Assembly: GCA_951802425.1 (NCBI GenBank) | Contig: OX637803.1 | Coordinates: 1,984,001 to 2,048,000, forward strand | DNA from: Clavaria fumosa | Taxonomy: Eukaryota; Basidiomycota; Agaricomycetes; Agaricales; Clavariaceae | Direction of reading: 5' to 3' | Length of the DNA: 64,000 nt | Shown here: positions 29,395 to 50,859 of the stretch, piece after piece | Layout: every line of letters begins with the position of its first letter | How positions within the stretch are numbered: position 1 is the stretch's first letter | The notes under the pieces: model-generated | What the model saw: only the letters and a program-made list of their open reading frames with translations | Told to the model about the DNA's origin: nothing | Database searches by the model: none | Position numbers and translations under genes: made by a program

Positions 29395-31208
29395 ATGTCA
29401 CAGCTAGCACCCATCATTTGCGACAACGGCACTGGCTATTCGAAAGTCGGGTAGGCTTTATTTTACTCTTTCCCGCTCAGATTATATATTAAACTCAAAC
29501 GTGACTAGCTTCGCTGGTAATTCAGATCCCTCCTTGTGAGTCCCTTTATGTTGCATCCATTCTTGTCAGCCGAGATGGACCACTTGGGATTGTAGTGTCT
29601 TTCCAACGGCCATCGCAACACGTGGGCACTCTGCGCAGTCCAATCGTGCGGGGCCCGCGCTGTCCTCCAACCCTGGAAATCTCGCCTCGAAGCGGGGTGT
29701 CGAGGACCTCGACTTCTTCATCGGCGACGAGGCACTTGCCAATGCCAAAACGCCTGGTTACGGCGTCCATTACCCGATCAGGCATGGCATGATTGACAAC
29801 TGGGACCACATGGAGCGATATTGGGAGCAGACAATCTTCAAGTATTTGAGAGCCGAGCCGGAGGACCACTACTTCTTACTTGTGAGTCACTGCCGTTGTC
29901 GGAGACCTATTCGCGAATTGTTATTATTATTATTTACCCTTTTGGATCCCTTTGTTTGTCTGTCTTCTCTTGCAATAGACCGAGCCCCCCTTGAACCCGC
30001 CCGAGAACCGAGAACAAACGGCGGAGATCTTCTTCGAGTCTTTCAACATCAAGGGTCTGTACATCGCGGTGCAAGCCGTGCTCGCGCTTGCGGCATCCTG
30101 GTCCTCTAACCGCGTGGCGGACCGCACGCTCACGGGGACGGTCATCGACTCGGGCGACGGCGTCACGCATGTCATCCCCTGCGCCGAGGGCTACGTTATC
30201 GGCAGCGCGATCAAGCACATTCCCATTGCCGGTCGCGACATCACGCAGTTCGTGCTGAACCTGATGAGAGAGCGTGGCGAGATGACGACGGTCCCCCCCG
30301 AGGACCACCTCAAGGTCGCGGGCAAGGTAAAGGAGAATTACAGCTACGTGTGCCAGGACATCGTCAAGGAGTTTAGAAAATATGATACGGAGCCGTTGAA
30401 ATATTTTGAGCGGTATGACGGAGAACACAGCGTAACCGGGAGGGTGTGTGCATCTCCGCCTCACATCCCTCAACCTTCTCAACCTTCTCACAGAAATATT
30501 CCTTGGATGTTGGCTATGAGCGCTTTCTTGCGCCCGAGATTTTCTTCAATCCCGAGATTTACTCTTCCGACTTTCTGACGCCACTACCGGAAATTGTGGA
30601 CGATGTCATCCAGGCTTCTCCCATTGATGTCAGACGGGGTTTGTACAAGGTGCTTCCGATATCACCCTAGCCGAGGCATCAGTACGCTAAAAAGGAACAT
30701 GTCCATCGCCAGAACGTTGTGCTGTCTGGGGGATCAACGATGTTCCAACACTTTGGCCAACGTCTGAAGCGCGACCTGAAGCAACTTGTTGACCGCAGAT
30801 TAGACGCCAGCGTAGCCGCGAGCGGGAGTGTCCTGAAGGTGCGTTTTCGGATGGCCTACGTTTATATGACTTAATGATATTAATTCTGGCGGCTTGTTTC
30901 CAGTCGTCCGGCGTTGAAGTCGACGTCATCTCGCACAAACGCCAGCGGTGCGTTTCCTGCATTCTAGTTCAGAGGCCCTATCCCTTTACTCACTTAAGCT
31001 ATCCGAAAAAAGGTATGCCGTGTGGTTTGGCGGTTCTTTACTTGCATCGCTCGTAAGCTTCCCGCTTTATCTCTGTTAAAATGAGGCTGACCGATTCCTT
31101 TCTACACTCAAGCCTGAGTTCTATACGTCGTGTCACACGAAGGCGCAGTATGACGAGATTGGCCCGAGCATCTGCAGGCGATACCAGATATTTGGCAGCG
31201 CGACGTAA
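29395..31208 (+). CDS. arp3: Actin-related protein 3 (Arp2/3 complex)
   Basis: Arp3 is one of two actin-like subunits that start branched actin filaments in the Arp2/3 complex. Nine exons can be joined: 29395-29450, 29509-29535, 29596-29881, 29979-30443, 30494-30649, 30713-30838, 30904-30947, 31013-31052, 31113-31208. Together they give 431 residues in frame. The phosphate loops [14 protein letters not shown] (N-terminus) and [12 protein letters not shown], the adenine-binding LSGGSTMF, and Arp3 hallmarks such as [37 protein letters not shown] and RYAVWFGGS are all intact. The ATG is in the normal place ([17 protein letters not shown]). Some introns are tiny-exon type, with exon 2 only 27 nt. 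It converges with selO, with 142 bp between the stops. Confidence 0.96.
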
Positions 31209-31350
31209 CATCGGAACATGTTATAAAGAAATTCAACGTTGTTGCAGTAAAGCACAGTGTATGTCTGAGGGTCTGAAATAAAGGATTATACAACAAAAGG
31301 GCTACGCGCAGATAGTTCTGATGCTGTACTTGAAGAAATCATAACACGCC

Positions 31351-34415
<3,065 letters not shown>

Positions 34416-34511
34416 ACCATCATTGCGGAGTGCTTTCGCCGCGCGCTTAGGAATGGGATAGTCACATGATCAGGATCATTGAACATGTGACTCAATTAGT
34501 AATTTTACTAC

Positions 34512-36490
34512 TTAGAGACTTTCGGGCGAAAAGGTCGTCTGCTTGTCCACCTCTGAAAGTCGCTCTCGAGCCTAAAGGAAATGAGATGAATGTTGGCTCG
34601 TAAGACTGAGAACATAGCAATGAACCTGGATTAGTAGGTCGTCATCAATATGCGGCAACGCCTCCTCCCTTTCCCCATTGTACGGCAAGATCTCCCACTT
34701 CGTCGGTGGATCTTCTACACACAGACAAAGATCAGTGGGCAAATACTGTCCATGGGCAGCATTGAACTCGTTCCGTAGCTGCGATTCCTCTGTCGCACAG
34801 TACATTATTTTGCTCAATTGGTCATTTGTAGCCTAAGGCCAATTCTCACCTTCGATCATACTCTCCAACTGAGTCGCCATGCGTTTGACAATCAACTCAG
34901 CGCCCTCTCGATATTGTCTTCGCCTTGCAAGCTCTAGCAACAGCTTGCAGAACGCGATTTGATAAGATTCGTATTGATGATGTAGATCCTCGATAGTCAA
35001 TAGATGTCTTTGCAGCCCTTCCAACCGTTCCGTAACATCGATCTGGGAAAATACCACAGTCAACCAGCGGCATCAGAGAGCGTCAGTGGGGAGGACTTAC
35101 CTCGACGCCCTCTTGCAGCCGCAATACTTCCGCCATAATATCTCCCAGCTCTTCTAGGTCGTTGAGCGTGCTACGCTGGGAATCAAGTTGTTGTTGAACG
35201 ACTTCTTTTGCAGTGCAAAGCTCTTTACTTTAAACGTCCCATCCAAAAAAGCGTTAAAAAGGGCAAGGTGCACAAATTGCTACTTACTAGCTCTCCTCGA
35301 TAGACATAGCGCTCTCTTCCAATTCAGCCATGATGGCAGGAAGCTCTTCCGTGTCCCTATTCATATCTATACCCTCCGCTCTCGGTCAGGTTCCCCGTCA
35401 TTCGAACAAAGGAGATGGCACAAACCGCGCATATCCTCTTCGCTAAACCCCTCACCCGCCTCACTCTCCTTGACCGCCCGCGCCATCTGATCGTAGTGAG
35501 CCGCCAGACTCTCGAGGTGGTTCGCTAAACTCGCAGAGGCTGCCTCCTGCGACAGCAGGATGCCCTTGATGGGCGGAGAGGTAGAGGCCGGTGGAAGGCT
35601 GCTGCGAATGGTGGTAATTGAGGCGGCGAGCGACTCGGGATAATCATGCGTCCTTGCGAGAACATCCTATGGAAGGGAACCGACCGTGTCGAGTAAACGC
35701 CATTCAAATACTCAACAAGTGAGCGATCCGCGATGCCAGACAGTCAAGTACTTACATCCAAAGCAGTCCTGTCCTGCTCGATAGTCTCATAGACGTCCTC
35801 AATCGCTCTCTCATCTACGAAATGCCTGAGCGACTTCCACGACCTCTTATCGGCGCCCTTTCCTTTGGCGTTCGCGTTTGCGCCGCCTCGTGGAATACGG
35901 ATCGGCGCCGTCCTGCTGCCGCCACAGCCGCTCCTGGCCCCGCGTGGTCTCCCTTCCCGCTCCTCCTCCCACTCGTCCGCGGAGTGCTGGCTGCCAAAGA
36001 GGGAAGAGCCGGAGGAGCCTTGGAAATCGGGTGGGACAAGGTGCGTGCCGAGCGACTCGAGGATGGCGTCGAGCGCGTCGGTGCGCCGTATGCGTTCAGC
36101 ATCCCAACGCTGCAGGAATTCGCGTGTGTGTCGAGAAAGGGGTTGGGATCAGTGGAGAGAAAGAAGGGTCAGAGGCGAGACGCGTACGTCGGCGTGTTCT
36201 TTGAGGTGGGCGTGTTTTTGTTCAATGCATTTCACGACTATCATTGCTAACTGTTCAAAAAGGGTCAAAAGAGGTGCCGAGCGAAGAGGATTTTTTTGGG
36301 GACTTTCCTTGAGCTGCTCGAGGACGGCAATGGTAAGCCATTTGACCTTGGCGTCAAGCTCGAGGATGTCCATGGAGCACTTTGCGGAGTCGGTAGTGAT
36401 GGCCTTAGCGCGCGAGCAGAGCTGCTCGCCATGTTGCAGCGCCTTCTTGGACTGCAGGACAAGCGAGACAAGGTGTGGTTGGTAGGACAT
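34512..36490 (-). CDS. atg17: Autophagy scaffold protein Atg17
   Basis: Atg17 is the helical scaffold that organises the Atg1 kinase complex at the phagophore assembly site. The start is ATG at 36490 in a good context (CCGCCATGTCC), giving MSYQPHLVSLVLQSKKALQHG, which is characteristic of the family. Further blocks are DILELDAKVKWLTIAVLEQLK, EQKHAHLKEHAD, ALDAILESLGT and, near the C-terminus, LEGLQRHLLTIEDLHHQYESY, LARRRQYREGAELIVKRM, NAAHGQYLPTDLCLCVEDPP and TKWEILP. After HIDDDLLIQ an intron leads to a last exon ending in TAA at 34512-34514. Many introns; not every exon edge was fixed. The product should be almost wholly alpha-helical. Its stop lies 97 bp from the start of selO on the same strand. 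Confidence 0.9.
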
Positions 36491-36554
36491 GGCGGAGGAC
36501 AAGGGACTGTAACGGCTCGGTACACTTGCTAATCCGGAATTGGACCGCGGCATC

Positions 36555-36600
36555 CGATCACGTGATCTTTTACGCATAGATCACGTGCGCGCTCGACCCT
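36555..36600. promoter_or_regulatory. Divergent promoter with two CACGTG (E-box) sites
   Basis: About 110 bp separate the starts of atg17 (-) and the Cys-rich gene (+). Inside are GATCACGTGATC (36556-36567), a perfect 12-bp palindrome, and GATCACGTGC (36579-36588). CACGTG is the core site of fungal bHLH factors of the Cbf1/Pho4 type. Spacing suggests joint control; that is inference. Confidence 0.5.
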
Positions 36601-37014
36601 GTGCTCCAAACATCCATGACAAGCCGCGCCCAAGCCCAAACCGACCTCTGCCTTGCCTGCGCAGGTTGTTTACCACCCGTCAGAAACAACCCTGACAAAC
36701 GTGGCAGCACGTTCACGACCTCCTGCTGCCGCCGCCCTATCTGCGCCGCGTGTCTTGCGGCCAACGCGCGGCTCGCGCGGTACAACCCTTGTCTCGCATG
36801 CCTCGGCGGCGCGCGCGCGCTCACGATCTCGTCTCGTGCAGGCGACAATGCAAGTGCCGATGCCCATTCGCGCGACTGCACGGATGTGAACGTGGACGGC
36901 GCGCTGCGCGAGCGGGACTGTTTCGTCATCGAGGACGAGCCTGACGATGGCGACGAAGGCGGGGACAAGGAAGAGGAGGAGAAGGGGCCGGGCAAGGCGG
37001 ACGAGTCTGCTTAG
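36601..37014 (+). CDS. Small Cys-rich, probably zinc-binding protein
   Basis: The single-exon frame has 137 residues; ATG at 36616 is an equally good start. The N-terminal half carries paired cysteines: CLACAGC, then CCRRPICAACL, then CLACLGG, a CxxC-rich arrangement that probably binds zinc. The C-terminal half is strongly acidic (EDEPDDGDEGGDKEEEE) and ends at TAG/TGA-rich sequence near 37014. From memory, similar Cys-rich N-terminal regions in basidiomycetes are followed by a LysM domain; I do not see a convincing one downstream to 37520, so this may be a short or truncated form. Function unknown. Confidence 0.6.
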   Translation: MLQTSMTSRAQAQTDLCLACAGCLPPVRNNPDKRGSTFTTSCCRRPICAACLAANARLARYNPCLACLGGARALTISSRAGDNASADAHSRDCTDVNVDGALRERDCFVIEDEPDDGDEGGDKEEEEKGPGKADESA

Positions 37015-37522
37015 AGTTAGACTGGTCGCCTGTGACAACCCGCAACCTTCCAGTCACCAAACACCTAGGCCGCTATTTATTCCATCTCCGTACCGATGGC
37101 CCTGCGAGTGGGCGGATGGCTATTTGGTGATCGTCTTTCCTCACGCTTGACCGATGGAGCCGCTCGGTGCTTGACATCCAGACGCCTGCTCCGCCTGCAA
37201 GTGTCTTCCAGGGAGAACTGAAGGCTTTCCCCTGGATCTTGGCCGCTGCATCGTAGGCATCGTTCTCAAGAGGAGTCACCAGATTGGACGAGCAAAACAT
37301 TAAATAAAACTGTGTTGTTTACAGAGGCTAGCTTGTGTTATATACATGGAAATCCGGAGCAATTATTGATGACCCTTAGGCGGTTAAAGTCCGATGACGC
37401 TTTTAGTGTACACCATGATGTTACAGAGAGCGCCCTGGTCCGTCGGCTCGGCGTTGTGTTAAATTAGAGGCGGCACATGGTCAGATGTGGAGCGGTTAAT
37501 CCTGTGCGAAAGATTGCGTATA
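37015..37522. other. Intergenic, nothing recognised
   Basis: About 500 bp between the Cys-rich gene and the end of the paraoxonase gene, which converge. No RNA gene or repeat was recognised. Confidence 0.5.
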
Positions 37523-39035
37523 TCAGCGCGCGGGCCGGGTTGTAAAAGTTAACGGGGGACTGCGGTGTTCACCATGCAGGAACAACCTATTCCGCTCCGA
37601 GTCGTACGCAGCAGACGTGGTCGCAGATGCGACCGACCCGTCATCTTCAAATATCTAGAAAGGTGGGATACATTCCGCGATGTCCAAGAACAACAAAGAA
37701 GTTCTTACCGTCTCAACGATGTATTTTTGGCCATAAAACGCCGATAGCCCGGTATTACGTGAGACACGCAGCACGGAGCTCGGCACGCGCATGTGTACCG
37801 GGTCTTTAAGATGATTGATGAACCCGAGAAGGTCGAGGAGGCCTGATGAGCGATTGAGGGTGTCAGCAAGCGATCGCTGCTAGCAAAGAGAGATGGAAGG
37901 GAAGTACGCACCTGCTGCCCAGAGGTTGCCGGCGTGATCGATAGAGAGGTTATCTATATCACGATCTGCAGAAAATAAAAAGGGGAGGATGAATACACAG
38001 CAGGCTGATGACGTAAGGCAGCCGCGCACGCACCAGTCTTGATGATGCCATTAAGCACGAGGGAGTTGTCACTCTGGCGCTCGAGGATGCGGATCTCGCC
38101 ACGGAGACAGTTGGCGACATAGATCGTGTCGTTGTTCCGCGCGCCCACAATCCCATTGTTCCCATGCATGTGTCCGATCGCGATCTTGCAGCCAGTTTCG
38201 GCATGGCAGTACCCAATGGAGGAGTCGGCGAGACCCAAGAGGTTGAGGACGCGATTCTGGATGAGGAGATTTAAGAAAGGAATTGAAAGGGGGTACAGTC
38301 AAATATATGGAAACGGCACGTACATAGCCTACTTTAACGCCGTGATCGTTCGTGACGAAAACGCTGTTGCCGTCTGCTGAGCCGAGTACGTCGTTGGGAG
38401 TGACGATGACGTGGGGGTCCTCAAATGTCCGGACGTAAGTGAGCGCTGTGGAGCCGATGGCGGTCCTGTAGACTTCGATAGAGGAGTCAGCGCCAACGCG
38501 GGCGGGGTCGCCGATGAGGGGAACGCGGTGGTTGATGAGATAGACCCAGAGATCGGAGGGGTTCGAGGAGGATGGAACGATATCCATGCCGTGGAGGGAG
38601 AGGCCACCGGCAAGGCGGTCGCGTGGGGGCATGCCGGAGAAGGTGAGCCGGGTGATGCGGGACATGCTATGGTCGTAAACGGCGACATAGTCGGCGGTTG
38701 AGCGGCCTGAGGCGTCAAGACGCTCAACGGCGGGTGTCCAATAGGAGCGGCTCTCTGGGGTAGAGCACGCAAGATAGAGGGAGCCCGAGGGTTGATGGAG
38801 GACAATCTCTGAGGTCGCATCTTCAGCACGGAATACGGGCAATGGATGAAACAGGGACCGTTTGCTCACTTTCACAAGCCTGGAGCTGGGGTACGGTGAT
38901 ACAGTTTGAGTTGGCAAGGGGTTGAATAACACGTCCTACGCCCCACTGGGTTAGTACAGGTTTGATGAAGAGCTGGTAGAGAACGGCGAGCGAGGCGACG
39001 ACTACAGCGAGAATGGAGAGGATGGTGCGGGCCAT
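37523..39035 (-). CDS. Serum paraoxonase/arylesterase-like protein, membrane-anchored
   Basis: This belongs to the paraoxonase/arylesterase beta-propeller family (calcium-dependent hydrolases of lactones and aryl esters). The start at 39035 gives MARTILSILAVVVASLAVLY, a signal anchor. The following propeller carries CSTPESRSYWTPAV, SLHGMDIVPSSSN (HGxD), YVRTFEDP, TPNDVLGSADGNSVFVTNDH, ANCLRGEIRI and DNLSIDHAGNLWAAG. The HG, ND, TND and DN motifs are the usual calcium and catalytic positions in this family. Introns interrupt it near 38940-38870, 38310-38250, 38030-37975, 37910-37870 and 37710-37660. The last exon ends with RLFLHG followed by a short tail of uncertain frame. Natural substrate unknown. 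Confidence 0.85.
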
Positions 39036-39235
39036 GTCGACGAGGAGACGACGAGGAGAGGAAGGAAAGGGGATTGTAATAATTCCATACTAATCTTGAA
39101 AAGGGTCATGTACAGTACAGTGTATTTTGATATGTTATTTGTGCGATAACGGAAAATCAAAATAGAAGACCGTATTTATTATGTAAGTAGGCTTTCCCTT
39201 ACATAAGCGCTCTATGAGTTTGTTTGAGCCTTGCA

Positions 39236-42200
39236 ATGTTGAAAAGCTTGAACGTCGACGAGGAAATGTGGTCAAAGCATTTAGTTTTGGCTGAAGTGAG
39301 CACATCATTTCGCGTCTGGATTCAATTTTGTGACGTACTTTGTGATCTCTTGAAGCGGTTTTGCAGGGTTTTGCAGCTCCATGGGCGCCATTATGATGCC
39401 AGAGATCTAACACTTTCCATCCGACTTCCAAACGATGAGCTCTGTAGTCAGTGTTCAGCTTTTACGTTTCATCCCGGAGAGAAACCGACCTATTGTAGCA
39501 CAAGCCCACCAACGTTTCATCGGTGGTGAGTCTTCGCCGCTCTACCTCCCATAGCTTTAATCCTAAACCGTTTCCCTTTCAGGACGGACGGATTGCTGAG
39601 CAAGTTGCCGCCATCCAAGACCATGATCAAAGCGGAAATATCATTCTCTCCGTACAACCCCGCCAGTTGCGGCCTACGATTGCTTCACTCGCAAATCTCG
39701 ACACGTCCATCTACCTATTTCGTGAAGTTCTGATTCGTCGTCCTTTCCAACATCCCCTGCGGCCTAATGTTCTGAGAGGCCTTGCCAATGCATTGCTCAT
39801 GAGGTTCGACTGTACAGGTCGGCCTGATGATCTAGACGAGGGCCTCCAGCTGCACAATGAGGCAGGTCTAAGGGAGGATGATTCAGTGTCTGCGAGAGAA
39901 ACCTCGAACCCGTGTAGAATTGATGTGCGAGTCTGATCAATGATTGATACTGTGCGCTTCGATTGACTTCTTTACTCAGGGAAACTGTGCCCACGAGTCG
40001 ATTGAAAGTGGCGACGAAGAATTATCCGAGATGACCGAACTTGCCGTTGTCACCTTTAAACAATTCAAACAATCGGCTTGGCTTTTAGGTTTCAACAACA
40101 CCTCGTCACTGGAAGCAGACGCCCTCCATTTCGAAATTGACTCTGCATCTCATCCATCTAATACGATCGATGACCATGCTACTGGGTCAGGCGCAACAAC
40201 ATTTCGTACAAGACTGCTTCGAGATCTGAATGACGCAATTTTGTCGCACCGTGCAATCATACGCCTTTTACCTGCACCTCGTCTCGATGGGTCATCTGCA
40301 TTCCTTGACCTGTCTGCGGCCCTCATCACGAGATTCATCTTAACAGGTCAATCTTCAGATCTTCAGGACGCAATCACCTTTCGTTGTGAATCGCTCTCTA
40401 TACTCTTAAGCGGCGAGATTAGTCGGACTTCATTCGATGTAGAGGGCACGATTTCATTGTGCAGAAGAATACTATCCTTGATGCCTGAATCTCATCCCGA
40501 TCGATGGTTCTCGTTGCACACACTAGCCATGATCCTGGTCCAGCGTTTTCACCGGACGGCCAGTCTTGCGGGTTTGGACGAGGCAGTTGTACTGGGTCAC
40601 CAAGCGCTCGGGATCCTGCCCGCCCTGCGTCCCAATCATTCAGCCGTCTTCAACGGGTTAGCTGCAGCTTATCGCCACAGATTCGATACGACTCATCTGC
40701 CCGCAGACCTGGATAGGGCTATCGCGCTACACCGAAAAGCACTTGAGCTTCTGTCTACATCTGACTCCGCTCGACCCTTCACACTTGAGAATCTCGCCTC
40801 TTGCCTACGCCTAAGATTCTTGAAAACGGAACAACTACCAGACCTTGAGGAGGCAATTGCGCTTCACCGCGAGGTTCTCGACCTAATGCCTGTCGATCAC
40901 CACGATCGATCACATTCGTTTAGATGCCTCGGGACTGCCTTAGGTTCACGATTTGGTTTATTAGGCCAGCTTGAAGATCTGGACGAGGGGATCATCCTAC
41001 TACGCGACTCGCTTGCGTTACTCCCCGCTTCCCATCCAGATCGAGCTCATTCCGTCTCGGATCTCTCCACCGCCCTCTCGCTCCGTTATCGCCAGACTGG
41101 TCGATCTACAGACGTTGATGAGATAGTTGTGCTTTTCAACGAAAATAGACCAGCGTCTGCACCCGAAGAACTGATAGTCAAGGCACTCCAGTTGAGCCGG
41201 CGCATGTATGAAGCGGCATCGCGGCTGTGTGAACTTGCTGGTGCCCTAGATGACAAGTTCTTACTTTCCAAGGAGGTTTCAGACCTCGACCAAGCAATTA
41301 CTCTATACAAAGAAGCCCTCAAACGGTTTAGAAACGGCGATCCCATACGGTTCAGTGTCTCAAATGATCTCGCCCTTGCTCTCGTTATGCGATTCAATGA
41401 GACAGGCCAGATCGCTGACCTAAATGAGGCGATTTTGACACACCGCAAGTTGTTAAGTTGCCGCCCTGTCCCCCACCCGAAACGGTCGAGTTCTCTCAAT
41501 GGCCTTGCCTCCGCCCTTGTGTTACGTTCCACACAGAGAGATAAGTCTAGCGACCTGGAAGAGGCGATCAGACTACACCGCGAAGCACTGGCGCTGCGAC
41601 CTGCTCCTCATCCTGACCGATCGGATTCACTCAGCAATCTTGCCGTCGCCCTGAAAATACAGTTTAGGCAGACAGGGGACCTTTCTCAACTTGACCAGGC
41701 AGTGATACTACACCGTGAAGCGCTTGAGTCACGTCCTAAATCCCACCACCATCACCATATTTCGCTTATCAATCTCGCCAACATACTGTGGATGCGATTC
41801 GGTTGGGCGACGCAGCTTCCGGACATGGAAGAGGCTATTCAACTGCTCCGCGGGGCGTTGGACATTCTCCCCACACCTCATGCCGCACGATCAACTGCAC
41901 TCAATAGCCTTGGCATCTTCCTCTTCGCGCGGTTCAACCACTTCCATGAGCGCACGGACTTGAAGGAGTCTATTGGGCTGCTACGTGAAGCACTCGAATT
42001 GCGTCCCCCATCCCATCCCGAGCGATCAGCTTCGCTCAGCAATCTGTCTCTTGTTCTCGAAAAATCAGACCTGCTTGAGGATCAGAAAGAGGTGGCTGTC
42101 GTGCTGGACGAATCGCTTCAACTACTCCCTACCACCCATCCCGACCGGCCAACGCTACTCGCCAGATTCGCCATGCTTAAATTCGGCCAATTCCACCAGC

Positions 42201-44216
42201 TGAAAAATCTGGCTGACCTGCAGGAAGCTACTATGGCATGTCGCGAGGCACTCCCTCTGTTTCACCCTGAACATCCCAGTCGATGCATGACTTTAAGCCT
42301 CCTAGGGCAGACACTTATGGCCATGCATCTTCACACAAAACAGTCTGCGCATTTGGGTGAAGCAATGATGACTTTTCGTTCTGCTGCTGAATGTGAAGCT
42401 GCGTCTATGCACATGCGCTTCATGAATGCGAAATTGTGGGCAAGCCATGCAGATGGTTGCCATGAGTCAGCTCTGGAAGCATATCAGACTGCCATTGGGC
42501 TCCTTCCTCAATTAGTAATGCTTGGCCAGGATCTTCGCTCACGCAAACAAATATTGCTATCGGAAACCGATGGCTTGGCTCGCGAGGCGGCAGCTTGTGC
42601 TATTAGATCTGGTCAAGTCAATAAAGCGGTCGAATTCCTCGAGGAAGGTCGAGCAACATTTTGGTTGCAAGCGCTCCAACTCCGCACACCTTTGGATGAA
42701 CTCGAGGGCAAAGAACCTAAGCTTGCAAATGAACTGAGAACTATTGCGAATGCCCTCGAACGTGGTTTGATGCGAGACCCCACCTAACAAACTCTTGATG
42801 GAGAAGGAAGTTGCTTATTACCGTGATCTCAACAAGAAGTGGCTCGCCGCACTTGAAAATATTCGAATGGTTGATGGATTCCAACATTTTTTACAACCTA
42901 ACCCACTGGCTACCTTGCAGAAGAGTGCTGCCAATGGCCCTGTAGTGATTTTGAACGTCACTGAATCCGCATGTGCAGCTCTGGTCATGACTTCGTCCGG
43001 AGTCAATCATGTTCCACTCCTTCACTTCTCTCCCCTGGTTCTGCTAGCCCTGGCTCAACTGATAGCAATGGCAACATCATCTAGTGTGAAGCATTTTCCG
43101 ATCCCTGAGTCTATTTGGACTAGCTTCGACCTCCTTAAACAAGAGAAACAGGGTCTTCGTGATGCTGCATATCTACTTGAGGACCGACTTGGCAGGCGAG
43201 CGGTACCCAGAATTCCTGGGTCCGAAGACATATTCAAGTTCGTCTTGGAAGTATTATGGGAGTGTGTTGTGAATCCGGTGATCCAGTCCTTGGGTCTTCA
43301 GGTAAGTCAGTTTGAAATGGATTATTACTCGAGCTCATAGTTCCTAAAGAAATGCGTGTCACCTCCACGCCTATGGTGGTGCCCCACAGGTCAATTTGTC
43401 TTCCTCCCAATCCATGCGGCTGGCAAATATTCTGCCGGACTTAGCGAGAGTGCTTCTGACTATATCATTTCCTCTTACACACCAACCCTGAGTGCACTTC
43501 TTGTGCAACCACCATTGATCAATGGGTCTTTCAAAATGTTGGCAAAATGTTGGCTGTTATACAGCCCTGGACAAAGGGTCAACACCCATTACCGGGCACA
43601 AAGGAGGAGCTGAAAAAGATTGAGGAACATGTCTCGAGTGAATCCCTTGTTAAGCTTGGGGTGCCAAATGTACCGGCATTGGTAGAGCAAGTTCTCTCTG
43701 GTCTTCCAGCAGCATCTATTGTTCATTTTGCCTGTCATGGCCGGCAGCACCCAACGGAGCCTCTTGAAAGCGCCATTCTTCTTGAGAATGGCGATTTGAA
43801 GGTCTCACAAATAGTAAAGCAGCACCTGCCCAATGCTGCTTTGGTAGTTCTCAGTGCATGCCAGACTGCCATGGGTGCCAAGGATCTCCCAGATGAAATG
43901 ATTCATCTGGCGGCAGCACTTTTGTTTGCGGGATTTCGTGGAAGTGTTGCTACAATGTGGTGAGTCACACTCAGCTCTTGCCAATACAACATTTCATTTC
44001 AGACGTTCCAGGTCCATATCTGACGTGGATGGACCCAAATTGGCAGACAACTTCTACGGCCATCTTTTTCGATCACTAGCCCCAAACACATCATGCAAAT
44101 CCTGCAGGCCCGACACCACTGAGGCTGCCCGGGCACTCCACCTTGCTGTTGAAAAGTTGCGTGCTGAGAACTGTCCTTTCATTCGATGGGTACCTTTTGT
44201 TCACTTTGGGTTATGA
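39236..44216 (+). pseudogene. TPR-repeat CHAT-domain protein gene, apparently damaged
   Basis: CHAT domains are caspase-like (clan CD) peptidases; with long TPR arrays they are common in basidiomycetes. An N-terminal piece starts near 39236. The main open stretch (to 42787) holds a long array of TPR-like units of about 48 residues (DLDEAIxLHREALxLxPxxHPDRSxSLxxLAxAL pattern, seen about a dozen times). The CHAT part runs 42795-44216 with the catalytic His in HFACHG (near 43735) and Cys in LSACQTA (near 43860) intact, and introns at about 43303-43341 and 43957-44013. Breaks: the frame changes near 39490-39590, TAA at 42785-42787 with a frame change, and an 11-bp tandem duplication at 43533-43554 that shifts the frame. 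If these are real, it is a young pseudogene; sequencing error or unusual splicing could explain one of them but hardly all. Confidence 0.75.
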
Positions 44217-45254
44217 TTGAACCCGGACCACACCACTCCAGCTGATAGTACCAGGGGGAACTTATTGAAACTGTAGCTGTGAATCTCTTTCTATCTGCCT
44301 CCCAACTCACAGTGCCTGTAATTGAATGATCATAATGCTGCACCAATGCTAGTGACACTGCATCATTTCCTGCTGATTCTGGGCATCAAATAAGGTTGTG
44401 GAGGAAGCACCAAATCTAATCAAAAATTCATATATGTGGGTCATGGGGTAATAGTATAATTGTCACCAAATAGACTAGTGGAAAAACTCTTCTACACACT
44501 GGCAGCACTGCTGCAGGAAGTCACAGGCATTGGACAAACAGGTGGTAGGAAGGACAGACAGAGCACTGGCAAATGACAATGGACAGCAGAAGGGCTGACA
44601 GAGCACAGGGGCAAGAGCAAGGCACAGTGGTGAATGGTGAATGGCGATGGCAGCAAGAGAGAGGCTTCGCTGGCCATCTCAGATTACAGCTAGGGCTCGG
44701 ACAGCATTGCCCGACCCAGGCTCACCCGTATTTAGACACTTGCTTATCAATATAGAACCCTTTCATAAGTCCTCATCCTGGCCTGAGTGCAGTGCCAAGA
44801 AAGGCTTTTCATCTTTTGGTGTCAGAAAATCGTCGACCTCGACCTCGACTCCCAAAACGACTTGAAGTGCGTTCGGGGACCTGCCGATCAACTTAACGCC
44901 TCGTTTGTTTCGATAGCGCTAAATCTGGGATGGTAGACCCCCTGACTCCACCAACAAGTTGAACAACTCAACGTGGTTCTCTAACATGGCATAGCGTCAG
45001 GATCTTTCCATCAGATCGATCGTAGATCGTCTTCCGACCTGCTCTACTCAGGTGAATTAGCGCGCGCACATGATGACCGTGCATGCTTTATACTTCTGGG
45101 CCCGCTGGTTAGGTGAGTTCCTCGGGCATATTCGGCAGTTTGCTAATTTCAACTTAAGAACTGTCCATATGCTCGAGACTCGGCATAGCCTGTCGCTGAT
45201 TTGCATCATCTTGCGCCCGCGTTGCATTCAACACTCATCATCTCTCGCGCTCTT
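44217..45254. other. Intergenic, no supported gene
   Basis: About 1 kb. The left half is repeat-like (CAGCACTGCTGCAGG, GGACAGACAGAGCACTGGCA-like phrases); the right half is unique and should hold the promoter of the ABC transporter. Confidence 0.5.
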
Positions 45255-50859
<5,605 letters not shown>

